Assembly (NCBI GenBank): GCA_024693135.1
Contig: JAILLN010000056.1
Location: 1 to 32,101, forward strand
Origin: Lachnospiraceae bacterium
GTDB lineage: Bacteria; Bacillota; Clostridia; Lachnospirales; Lachnospiraceae
Reading direction: 5' to 3'
DNA length: 32,101 nt
This document shows, piece after piece, positions 15,933-23,029 of the stretch (the stretch's first letter is position 1; every line of letters begins with the position of its first letter). Under the pieces are notes generated by a model. That model had not been told where the DNA came from. It made no database searches and was given only the letters and a program-made list of their open reading frames with translations. A program made the position numbers and the translations under genes.

Positions 15933-17244
15933 CTATTCTTCGGGAATGGTCCCGTAGGCTGCGACGGCCTCATCCACTGTCATGGTTCCGTGGCCCACAG
16001 CATAGATCGCGGCCCGGAATTGCCGGATCGCCGGATCCAGGAGCCCGGTCTCCTTGTCGCTGAATCTCCTGTCCTCCGGTATCTCCGAAAGCGACGAATA
16101 CAGCTCATCCGCCGAAAAATCATCCACAGGGGGGATCAGGCGCTTCAATGCGGCCATGTTGCCAAGCTCTTTCTTGCTGATCAAAAACCGCATGAATTCA
16201 TTGGCCATGTCGATGTTCCTGCTGTTTTTGTTCACGGAAAAGCAGATGCTGATGGAATTGATGAAGTATCCGCCTTCATCGCCTGCCGGCGCAGTGTAGA
16301 ATTTGTATTGAAACGGATGGGCGGAGAAAGCATCCGACTTGCTCTCTCTCTTGGCCGTTCCCGAGACCACATCCCCCGTGGCAAACATCATCGGCACATC
16401 GCCTTCAAAAAAACCGCATGATGACCGAGTCGTATTCGTCGACGATCTCCTCCTGGCATTTCGCCGCATCGATGCAGTCAGAGCGGATAAATTCATCCAG
16501 CCTTTCCAGGGCAGGACGCATCAGCTCTCCCGATGACGGCTCGAAGGCATTGAGAGCATCCGCCTTATCGCTGTTCTTTATGACATTGTAAGCAAACATG
16601 GGATAGGCAAAGCAATTATAGAATCCGGATCCGCTGAACCTGTCCGCTCCCATCATCGGAGATGCATATCCCGCGCTCTTCAGTTTCTCACAGGCTGCCA
16701 CAAGCTCCCCAAAGTTCTCCGGGACCTTTATTCCTTCTTTTTCAAAGATGTCCATATTCACAAGCATCCCATAGGTGGTGGTAAAGATCGGGAGCATCAC
16801 CACATCCCCCGAATCCGTGGTACGGATCAGGGAATCCTTGATGCAGGAATAGTCGATATCAAGCGCAGGATCGGACAAAACCTCGCAGGCGTCAAACATT
16901 TCCTTATACTTTTCATCCCCCACCATCCAGCTGTTGGTGGTAAAGATATCCGGTGGCTCGCTGTTTACGATCGCGCTGGAGATGATGTTATTGTAATCAT
17001 CCATCGTAACATATTGCAGGCTTGCATTGGGATAGTATTCGTAAAATCGTTCAAACTCTGCTTCCAGGGACTCAAAGTTGGCATAATTGCCCGCGATCGT
17101 CAGAGAAAACTCCGTATCTTTGCCGTACTTTGGGACAAAGCCCTCATCCACATTCTTCGCCGTATTCTCCATGCTGCCACAGCCCTGTAAAAGAAGCGTT
17201 GCGGCCATGCCCAAAGATAATACTGTCCTCAAGATCTTTTTCAT
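15933..17244 (-). pseudogene. Extracellular solute-binding lipoprotein, frameshifted in a T7 tract
   Basis: The first frame (17244 to stop 16405) begins with a lipoprotein signal peptide (LLLQGC lipobox, residues 17-22) and the N-terminal lobe of a family 1 ABC-type solute-binding protein. The C-terminal lobe continues in another frame from about 16410 to 15933 (GDVPMMFATGD onward). The frames meet at seven T on the coding strand (16407-16413). Six T would give the continuous reading VIMRFFEGDVPM and a 436-residue protein, a normal size for the family. A +1 error, pseudogene, phase-variable tract or transcriptional slippage are all possible. It lies 50 bp downstream of a membrane hybrid kinase on the same strand and has no permease genes beside it, so a sensory partner role is more likely than transport. 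Confidence 0.85.
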
Positions 17245-17294
17245 CAGCTTTCCCCCCCTTTCTTAAACTCATTCATAATGATCCGCAGCTTTCC

Positions 17295-19880
17295 TTAAAG
17301 CGTCAGCTCTCTCAATGGTTCCAGGTCGCCCGCCAGCTTTCTGTATCTGGACATCAGCCCGCCAAGCTCTTTATCCAGGGTTTCGGCATCTTCTTTTTTT
17401 CCGGCTTCCTCAAGCCTTGCGGCATATTCTCCAAGCTCAAGCGCACCGACCGCCCGGGATGTACTCTTCAGCGCATGTACCTTTATCGTTGTGTTCTTGA
17501 TATCTCTTGCGGCCCAGTACTTCTCGATCTCTTCTGCCTTCATTTCAGCGCTGTCCATGTACATCCTGAGGGCCATCATATAATCCTCGCTGTCGCCGCA
17601 ATAGGCCAGGCCCGAGTCCAGATCGAGCTCCTTCAGCTCATGCAGGAAATCCGGAAGCTCTTGATCGTCCGCCTCATCGCTGTCGGAAACGGTATGCACC
17701 TTTTCCCCGGGAAGATATTTCAGCAGCATCTGCTCCAGCCGTTCGGCATCGATGGGCTTGGTGAGATAGTCATCAAATCCGGCATTTGTGTACATTTCGC
17801 GCATGCCGGATATCGCATTGGCGGTAAGGCAGACCACCGGAGTTCCCGTATTCGGTGTATCCTTTATGGCTTTCATCTCCTGAAGGGTCTCTATGCCGTC
17901 CTTATCCGGCATCATATGGTCCAGGAAGATGACGTCATAGTGCTTTTTGGTATAGAGCGATATGCATTCATCTCCGCTTCCCGCCGTATCGATCTGAAGC
18001 TCTGTCCGCTTCAGCAGGCTGACAAATACGGTAAGATTAACCAGGGTATCATCCACCACAAGCACTCTTGCCTGGGGCGCCCGGAACTTCTCATGGTAGT
18101 TTGTCCTTTCGCTTGATGCACGCCGGAAGGCTTCTTCGAAGTCTTCGATGGGATCCCATTTTACGACCTTCTGCTCCAGCGCAAAGGAAAAGACCGAGCC
18201 CCGGCCGTATTCGCTCTCCACCTCGAGATGGCTCCCCATCATGCCCAGAAACTTCTGGACAATCGCCATGCCAAGCCCCGTACCCTCGATGCTCCGGTTC
18301 TTTTTTTCTTCGATCCGCTCAAAAGCAACGAAGAGCCGGTCAAGGTCTTCGGGCTTTATGCCTATGCCGGTATCTGCGACACGGACCTGAAGCATGACCG
18401 AATCCGGCTTTTCCTGAAGCTTTTCGGCGTGCACGGAGAAGGTGATGGATCCCTCCTTGGTATATTTCACGGCATTTGAGAGTATATTGATGATGACCTG
18501 TTTGATCCTGATCTCATCCCCGTTTAGGGTCGTGGGGATCTTCCCGTCGATGTCCAGGTTAAAGGCCAGGCCTTTGTCTTCCGCTTTCTTTTGCACCATG
18601 TTTACCAGGTCGTTAAGGAGAGATGCCACGCTGTAATCCACGTTAATCATCTCCATCTTGCCCGCTTCGATCTTGGAGAAATCCAGAATGTCGTTGATGA
18701 TGCCGAGGAGGGTGCTTCCCGCTGTTCTTATGCTCTCCGAATACATCCGGATATCCTCCTCCCGGGAATCCCGGAGTATCATCTCGTTTAAGCCAAGGAT
18801 CGCATTCATTGGCGTACGGATGTCATGGGACATGGTGGACAGGAAATTGGATTTGGCCTCATTCGCCTGGTTCGCCTGCTGCGCGGCCTCTGACAGCTTA
18901 CGGTTGTAGGTCATCATCACGATGGAATTGAATACCAAAAGAAGAAGGAACCCAAGGGAAGCTATGCCAAGGAGGAGCCAGTCGATCGACCGGTTTGCCG
19001 CCAGGTCGCTCACCGGGATATAGGCCAGGAGAAACCATGTCGACATGGTCTCAAGAGGCGTATAGGATAAAACACAGTCCTCCCCCTTGAAGTTCTTTAT
19101 GGTCATGGTTCCCGTCCCGCCGGCGATCTCTTTGGTCACACGTTCATATTCCCCTGCCGTAGCCACATTATATGACTTGTAATACTCAAAAAAATTGCTG
19201 TTCTTAAAGGACTTGCCATGGACCACGTAGTTCCCTTCCCTGTCCATCAGGCTGATCTCCACATTTTCATACTCCCCTTTAAGGAAGACCAGCTTCTGCT
19301 CCAGGCTGCTCAAGGGTACGACCCGCATCAGAAGGCCGTCCTTAAGCTCATTGCTTTCTGTCTCGAGGACAGCCACATGATCATAAAACGCGATGGACTG
19401 CACGCCGTTCATGGGGTTTGTATAGGCTCTGGTCAGCTGAACCGCTTCATCCGATCCGCTTGCGCTTTCGATATTGTCAAAGATATCGATATTCTTGTAT
19501 GAAACGGTATAGACGCCGGGCTCAGATACCTTTTCCGTCGTCGAAATGCCCGACCGTTCCGGATGGTCAAGATAGATCAGGTGGCCCTCGATCTCCGGCG
19601 ATATCTTTGCCTTCCGGACAAAGGATATGGCCTCCTGGTCGGTCATCGGGGCGCCTTCCTCCGCTGAGCGGTTGATATAGTCCGCCCATATATCGCAGAG
19701 CCGCTGTTCATCCTCCAGGTAGTTTGCAATGATCTGATTGGTGGTCATGGTCATCTTTTCAAAGGCGATGATCCCGTTTTTGTTGCTCTCCTCCGCCTTC
19801 ATGTTTGCATACCGGATGATAAAGAACAGAATGACCCCCATGATCAGGAGATTTATTGTGATTACCAGTCCTCTTTTCAC
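17295..19880 (-). CDS. Membrane hybrid histidine kinase with extracytoplasmic sensor (HK-REC-Hpt)
   Basis: An 861-residue protein. TM1 at about 5-23 and TM2 at about 301-324 bracket a roughly 275-residue extracellular sensor of Cache-like type. HisKA follows with H352 (STMSHDIRTP), HATPase with N469, DTGIG (503-507) and GTGLG (533-537), a receiver with D654 (FLDHMMP), and an Hpt domain with H802 (KVHALKSTS). All phosphorelay residues are present. The start is GTG with GAGGG 7 nt upstream. The stronger AAGGAGG further up instead precedes a 5-codon frame overlapping the start. The gene lies between trpG (111 bp upstream) and the solute-binding lipoprotein (50 bp downstream). Its final target is not encoded next to it. 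Confidence 0.94.
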   Translation of the reverse strand: MKRGLVITINLLIMGVILFFIIRYANMKAEESNKNGIIAFEKMTMTTNQIIANYLEDEQRLCDIWADYINRSAEEGAPMTDQEAISFVRKAKISPEIEGHLIYLDHPERSGISTTEKVSEPGVYTVSYKNIDIFDNIESASGSDEAVQLTRAYTNPMNGVQSIAFYDHVAVLETESNELKDGLLMRVVPLSSLEQKLVFLKGEYENVEISLMDREGNYVVHGKSFKNSNFFEYYKSYNVATAGEYERVTKEIAGGTGTMTIKNFKGEDCVLSYTPLETMSTWFLLAYIPVSDLAANRSIDWLLLGIASLGFLLLLVFNSIVMMTYNRKLSEAAQQANQANEAKSNFLSTMSHDIRTPMNAILGLNEMILRDSREEDIRMYSESIRTAGSTLLGIINDILDFSKIEAGKMEMINVDYSVASLLNDLVNMVQKKAEDKGLAFNLDIDGKIPTTLNGDEIRIKQVIINILSNAVKYTKEGSITFSVHAEKLQEKPDSVMLQVRVADTGIGIKPEDLDRLFVAFERIEEKKNRSIEGTGLGMAIVQKFLGMMGSHLEVESEYGRGSVFSFALEQKVVKWDPIEDFEEAFRRASSERTNYHEKFRAPQARVLVVDDTLVNLTVFVSLLKRTELQIDTAGSGDECISLYTKKHYDVIFLDHMMPDKDGIETLQEMKAIKDTPNTGTPVVCLTANAISGMREMYTNAGFDDYLTKPIDAERLEQMLLKYLPGEKVHTVSDSDEADDQELPDFLHELKELDLDSGLAYCGDSEDYMMALRMYMDSAEMKAEEIEKYWAARDIKNTTIKVHALKSTSRAVGALELGEYAARLEEAGKKEDAETLDKELGGLMSRYRKLAGDLEPLRELTL

Positions 19881-19991
19881 TGATCTGCCCTCACGGCTTC
19901 CTCCTTTTATCCCTTGGCCGCATCCCAGAAGTTCAGTTTTCGCAGGCAGGATGATCGGTTATCATCCATCCGTTCACGGAAGGCTTCTGTG

Positions 19992-20558
19992 TCATATCCG
20001 CAGAAAATTCTCCAGCATCTCCCTGCCCTTCTGTGTCAGGATCGATTCGGGATGAAACTGCATGCCGTAGATGTCGAAGTCTTTATGTTTTACGGCCATG
20101 ATCTCGCCGTCAGCGGTTCTCCCCAATACCTTCAAGGTATCCGGCAGGGTATCGGGATCTGCGGCAAGCGAATGATATCTTGCCGCTTCAAGCTTTTCGG
20201 GAAGTCCTTTGAATATCGCGGCCGAGTTATCGATGGAAACCTCGCTTTTCTTTCCATGCATGAGCTCCCTGGCATGCACGATCTTCGCACCAAAGACCTC
20301 ACAGATCGCCTGATGGCCGAGGCAGATGCCGAGCATCGGGATCTTTCCGGCAAGCTCTTTAATTACGTCCTCACACACTCCCGCATCCTTCGGATACCCG
20401 GGTCCGGGGGACAATATGATATGGTCAAAGCCTTCCTTTTCGATCTCAGGCACGGTCATGGCATCATTCCGGATCACGCGGATGTCTTCCCGGATGCTCC
20501 CGACGAGCTGATAAACGTTATATGAAAACGAATCATAATTATCGATCAGAAGCACCAT
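19992..20558 (-). CDS. trpG: Anthranilate synthase component II (glutamine amidotransferase)
   Basis: A 188-residue class I glutamine amidotransferase that releases ammonia from glutamine for TrpE. The catalytic triad is C79 (GICLGHQ), H169 and E171 (QFHPES), and the oxyanion-region motif SPGPGYP is at 50-56. Length is normal. It starts 3 bp after the trpE stop, so the two are translationally coupled. PabA proteins are very similar, but the partner here has the tryptophan-feedback motif of TrpE, which favours trpG. No other trp gene is in the window. Confidence 0.92.
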   Translation of the reverse strand: MVLLIDNYDSFSYNVYQLVGSIREDIRVIRNDAMTVPEIEKEGFDHIILSPGPGYPKDAGVCEDVIKELAGKIPMLGICLGHQAICEVFGAKIVHARELMHGKKSEVSIDNSAAIFKGLPEKLEAARYHSLAADPDTLPDTLKVLGRTADGEIMAVKHKDFDIYGMQFHPESILTQKGREMLENFLRI

Positions 20559-20561
20559 CCT

Positions 20562-22028
20562 TTATTCCTCCACCGCCGAAGCATTGATCACGGAATTCAT
20601 CGCCGCAAATGCCTTATTTCCCGATTCCTCGTATTCCTTTTCGGGATCGGAATCCGCGACGATCCCTCCGCCTGCGGTAACATAGACGGTATCGCCCCGC
20701 TTTACCGCCATCCGGATGGCGATGCAGGTGTCCATGTTCCCGGTCAGGTCCACGTAGCCCAAAGCCCCTCCGTAGACGCCCCGGGGAAAGTTCTCCAGCT
20801 CTTCGATGATCTCACAGGCCCTGATCTTCGGGGCGCCCGAAAGTGTGCCGGCCGGAAGAAGGGAAGCTATCGCATCCAGAGCATCCTTGTCCTCCCGGAT
20901 ATCCCCTTCCACCTGCGAGCAGATGTGCATGATCTTCGAATACTTGTGTATCATCTTGTATCTGGTGACCTCAATGCTTCCGAAATTGCAGATCTTTCCA
21001 AGGTCATTCCTGCCGAGGTCAACGAGCATATTATGCTCGGAAAGCTCCTTTTCATCCGCAAGGAGCTCCTTTTCCAAAGCCTCATCCTCCGCCTCATCCT
21101 TTCCGCGGGGCCTCGAGCCTGCTACAGGAAATGTGGTAAGCCTCCCGTTTTCAAGCCGGATGAGGGTTTCCGGGGACGTACTCATGATCTCGTCCCCGTC
21201 TATATGGAGATATACCATGTACGGTGACGGGTTCGTTGTGCGAAGCACCCTGTAGGCATTGATGAGGCTTCCTTCAACTTTTGCGGTAAAGCGCCTTGCG
21301 ATCACAGCCTGGAAGATATCTCCGTTGTAGATATATTCCCTTGTCTTTTCGATGAGTTTGCAGTACTCCTCCTTTGTCACGCTGCAGGTAAATTCGACGT
21401 CATCATGTCCGGGTTTCTTTTTTCCCGGAAAGACGGCCTGCCTTTTGATCATCTCCTCAAGCTTTGTGATCTCACCGACCGCTCTGCCGTAATTTTCAAG
21501 AACATTGTCGGTCTTCATGTTTGCGATGAGGATGATCTTCTGCCTGAGATGGTCAAAAGCGATGACCTTATCATAAAGACAGAGATCCATGTCGTTATTT
21601 CCGTCCGGGCTGATGTTTAATACAGGCTCCGCGTAGCCGATCATCGCATAGCCGAAGTATCCCACGAAACCTCCGGTAAAGGGGGGCAGGCCGGGAAGCC
21701 TCGGGGATTGGTATTCCTTCAATAATCCCCTCACGACCGAAAGGGGGTCTGCGCTTTCAAGGGTCTCATTCTTCCCGTCTCGTTCGACGGTGACCACCTT
21801 CTGCCTGCATGAGACCCGGATCGAAGGATCGAAACCAAGGAAAGAATAGCGTCCCCACTTTTCTCCTCCCTCGACGCTTTCCAGCAGGAAAAACCGGTCA
21901 GAAGCCGCCGCCATCTTTTTCAGGAGCAGGATCGGAGTCGTCACATCCGCATAGATCTCCTTGCAGACGGGGATCACCGTGTATTTTTTTGCAAGCTCTT
22001 CAATCTGTGTACTGTCCGGTCTCATCAT
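20562..22028 (-). CDS. trpE: Anthranilate synthase component I
   Basis: A 488-residue chorismate-utilising enzyme making anthranilate from chorismate with ammonia from TrpG. The N-terminal LLES motif (residues 48-51) is the tryptophan feedback site typical of TrpE rather than PabB. The C-terminal chorismate-binding domain shows PSPYMVYLHIDG, SPETLIR, VAGSRPRG, LVDLGRNDLGKIC and AGTLSGAPKIRA, with AGGGIVADSDPEKEYEE near the end. Length is standard. AAGGAA lies about 10 nt before the start. Two in-frame ATGs (22028 and 22025) are adjacent. A promoter at 22191-22220 gives a leader of about 155 nt. There is no T-box and no Trp-rich leader peptide. Confidence 0.94.
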   Translation of the reverse strand: MMRPDSTQIEELAKKYTVIPVCKEIYADVTTPILLLKKMAAASDRFFLLESVEGGEKWGRYSFLGFDPSIRVSCRQKVVTVERDGKNETLESADPLSVVRGLLKEYQSPRLPGLPPFTGGFVGYFGYAMIGYAEPVLNISPDGNNDMDLCLYDKVIAFDHLRQKIILIANMKTDNVLENYGRAVGEITKLEEMIKRQAVFPGKKKPGHDDVEFTCSVTKEEYCKLIEKTREYIYNGDIFQAVIARRFTAKVEGSLINAYRVLRTTNPSPYMVYLHIDGDEIMSTSPETLIRLENGRLTTFPVAGSRPRGKDEAEDEALEKELLADEKELSEHNMLVDLGRNDLGKICNFGSIEVTRYKMIHKYSKIMHICSQVEGDIREDKDALDAIASLLPAGTLSGAPKIRACEIIEELENFPRGVYGGALGYVDLTGNMDTCIAIRMAVKRGDTVYVTAGGGIVADSDPEKEYEESGNKAFAAMNSVINASAVEE

Positions 22029-22034
22029 ACATGT

Positions 22035-22130
22035 TCATTCCTTCGTAAGTTTTTCAATACCGCATTTTTCATCCAGCCTGCCGCGGATCATCCTGCATGG
22101 TAAAGTCTTTCCCCGGTAGTTTGAATCCAT
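22035..22130 (-). CDS. Possible 31-codon upstream ORF in the trpE leader
   Basis: ATG 22130 opens a 31-codon frame that stops at 22035-22037, 6 nt before the trpE ATG and overlapping its ribosome binding site. The sequence upstream is GGGGCGGAA, a weak site. The peptide has no Trp codons, so it is not a classical attenuator peptide. It could couple translation to trpE or be chance. Confidence 0.2.
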   Translation of the reverse strand: MDSNYRGKTLPCRMIRGRLDEKCGIEKLTKE

Positions 22131-22190
22131 TTCCGCCCCGCAAGCTTTGCCCTGCCGATCCGGGATGATCTATCTCTTGTAAGTGCCCTC

Positions 22191-22220
22191 ATTATAACAA
22201 AAAACAGGCAGCCCTCACAA
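22191..22220 (-). promoter_or_regulatory. Promoter of trpEG overlapping the upstream terminator
   Basis: On the minus strand an extended -10, TGTTATAAT, lies at 22199-22191. A -35-like TTGTGA (22220-22215, 4 of 6) sits 18 bp upstream in the loop of the preceding terminator hairpin. Transcription should start near 22184. The leader contains the inverted repeat GATCATCC/GGATGATC near 22170 and 22085. Confidence 0.7.
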
Positions 22221-22230
22221 GCTGCCTGTT
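22197..22230 (-). terminator. Rho-independent terminator of the small membrane protein gene
   Basis: On the minus strand, AACAGGCAGC and GCTGCCTGTT form a perfect 10-bp stem with an 8-nt loop, followed by a run of T before the trpE -10. It lies about 40 bp downstream of the 22270 stop. Confidence 0.92.
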
Positions 22231-22269
22231 CTATGCTTACTCTTAATACTTACTTCCCTGAAGCTTCCC

Positions 22270-22620
22270 TTACCTTAACGTTGATCCTTTATTGCTCAGC
22301 TGTTTTCCCGAAGAGATGTCTTTCTGTATCCCGTTAGTCTTTCTATATTTCTGTGTAATGATCGCAGATAAGATCCCCAGAGCGAACGCAAGCAGCGCAA
22401 CGATCACATATCCGCCTGCCTGCGGCCCCAAGATCGTCGCACCCAGGACGGAGCCGCTTTTTCCTACCACGCCGCTCACTCCCGGAGCGAAATACAACAC
22501 TGCCAAAAGCAGTGCGCCCAGGCCCGCGGCCACGATCGACAGATTCCGAACCTGCTTTTTCTCCCGGTACAGTGTGCTTCTGCGCCGGATCTCCGTCATC
22601 TGCTCTTCAATGCTTCTCAT
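22270..22620 (-). CDS. Small two-TM membrane protein, unrecognised
   Basis: A 116-residue protein with a charged N-terminal helix (MRSIEEQMTEIRRRS), two hydrophobic segments (about 27-46 and 70-89) joined by a Gly/Ser-rich loop, and a basic, polar tail. An earlier in-frame start at 22653 exists, but ATG 22620 has a perfect GGAGGT 5 nt upstream, so I use that. It is a single-gene transcript ended by the terminator at 22197-22230. I do not recognise the family. The layout resembles small membrane proteins of unknown function common in Clostridia. Confidence 0.8.
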   Translation of the reverse strand: MRSIEEQMTEIRRRSTLYREKKQVRNLSIVAAGLGALLLAVLYFAPGVSGVVGKSGSVLGATILGPQAGGYVIVALLAFALGILSAIITQKYRKTNGIQKDISSGKQLSNKGSTLR

Positions 22621-22739
22621 GCTCCACCTCCTTTTTTCCCGAAATCTACCCATCTACCCTATATAATGCAGTTTTTTTCCGTTTTACTCACTCAAAAATA
22701 ACCAAATCCACACCCTTCTTTTTATACACATCCCACAAA

Positions 22740-22799
22740 AGACAAGGGGACGGTTCTTTTGTCTGCTTCAGCAAGGGGGGCGCCGCCTGCGTGCCTTGA
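22740..22799 (+). repeat. Intergenic repeat element, copy 1
   Basis: It starts with a 25-nt hairpin-forming segment (22740-22764: AGACAA ... TTGTCT arms with G-U-compatible inner pairs around GGGGACGG) and ends with CGCCGCCTGCGTGCCTTGA (22781-22799). Both blocks recur in the same order on the minus strand at 31881-31940, with a different middle. It matches no coding sequence. Confidence 0.75.
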
Positions 22800-22875
22800 A
22801 GACAAGGCAACCCCAGCCGAACACCTTCACTTCGATCAGGCAGCTGCCCCAGCCGAACACCTTCACTTCCGCCAT
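22768..22875 (-). CDS. Candidate 35-residue peptide with duplicated EVKVFGWG motif
   Basis: The minus-strand ATG at 22875 follows a strong GGGGGAGG site about 6 nt upstream. The frame encodes MAEVKVFGWGSCLIEVKVFG..., in which EVKVFGWG occurs twice, 12 residues apart, and ends with a basic ARRRRPPC tail that lies in the repeat element. The underlying 23-bp DNA repeat (22811-22833 and 22847-22869) has a 36-bp period, so the frame is kept. It may be a real peptide or a fortuitous reading of a DNA repeat. Confidence 0.25.
   Translation of the reverse strand: MAEVKVFGWGSCLIEVKVFGWGCLVFKARRRRPPC
22811..22869. repeat. 23-bp direct repeat, two exact copies
   Basis: CCCCAGCCGAACACCTTCAC plus TTC occurs at 22811-22833 and 22847-22869 with 13 bp between. 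It lies in the 376-bp gap between the small membrane protein and the second peptidase gene. That gap otherwise holds the repeat element, a promoter and a short palindrome (22960-22972). Confidence 0.9.
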
Positions 22876-22906
22876 ACAGCCCTCCCCCGATCGTTTCCCA
22901 GAATGG

Positions 22907-22935
22907 TTTACATGGCTTGGATTTTCAGATAAAAT
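22907..22935 (+). promoter_or_regulatory. Promoter of the second C1-peptidase-like gene
   Basis: TTTACA (22907-22912, 5 of 6) and TAAAAT (22930-22935, 5 of 6) are separated by 17 bp, predicting a start near 22942. The 5' leader of about 88 nt contains the near-palindrome ATGATC-T-GATCAT (22960-22972), a possible operator. Confidence 0.7.
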
Positions 22936-23029
22936 CAGATCGAAAGCAGAATACATCTGATGATCTGATCATACGAAGAGCACAGGATCTTGGATCAGTT
23001 TATTTGAAGATAAGGAATAGGGCGGAACG

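Noticed and set aside
19949..19967. Terminator between trpG and the membrane kinase
   Set aside because: A 7-bp hairpin (GGATGAT/ATCATCC) is present, but no T-run follows on either strand.
22035..22190. T-box or Trp-codon attenuator upstream of trpE
   Set aside because: No T-box consensus (AGGGTGGNACCGCG) and no run of Trp codons in the only upstream ORF.
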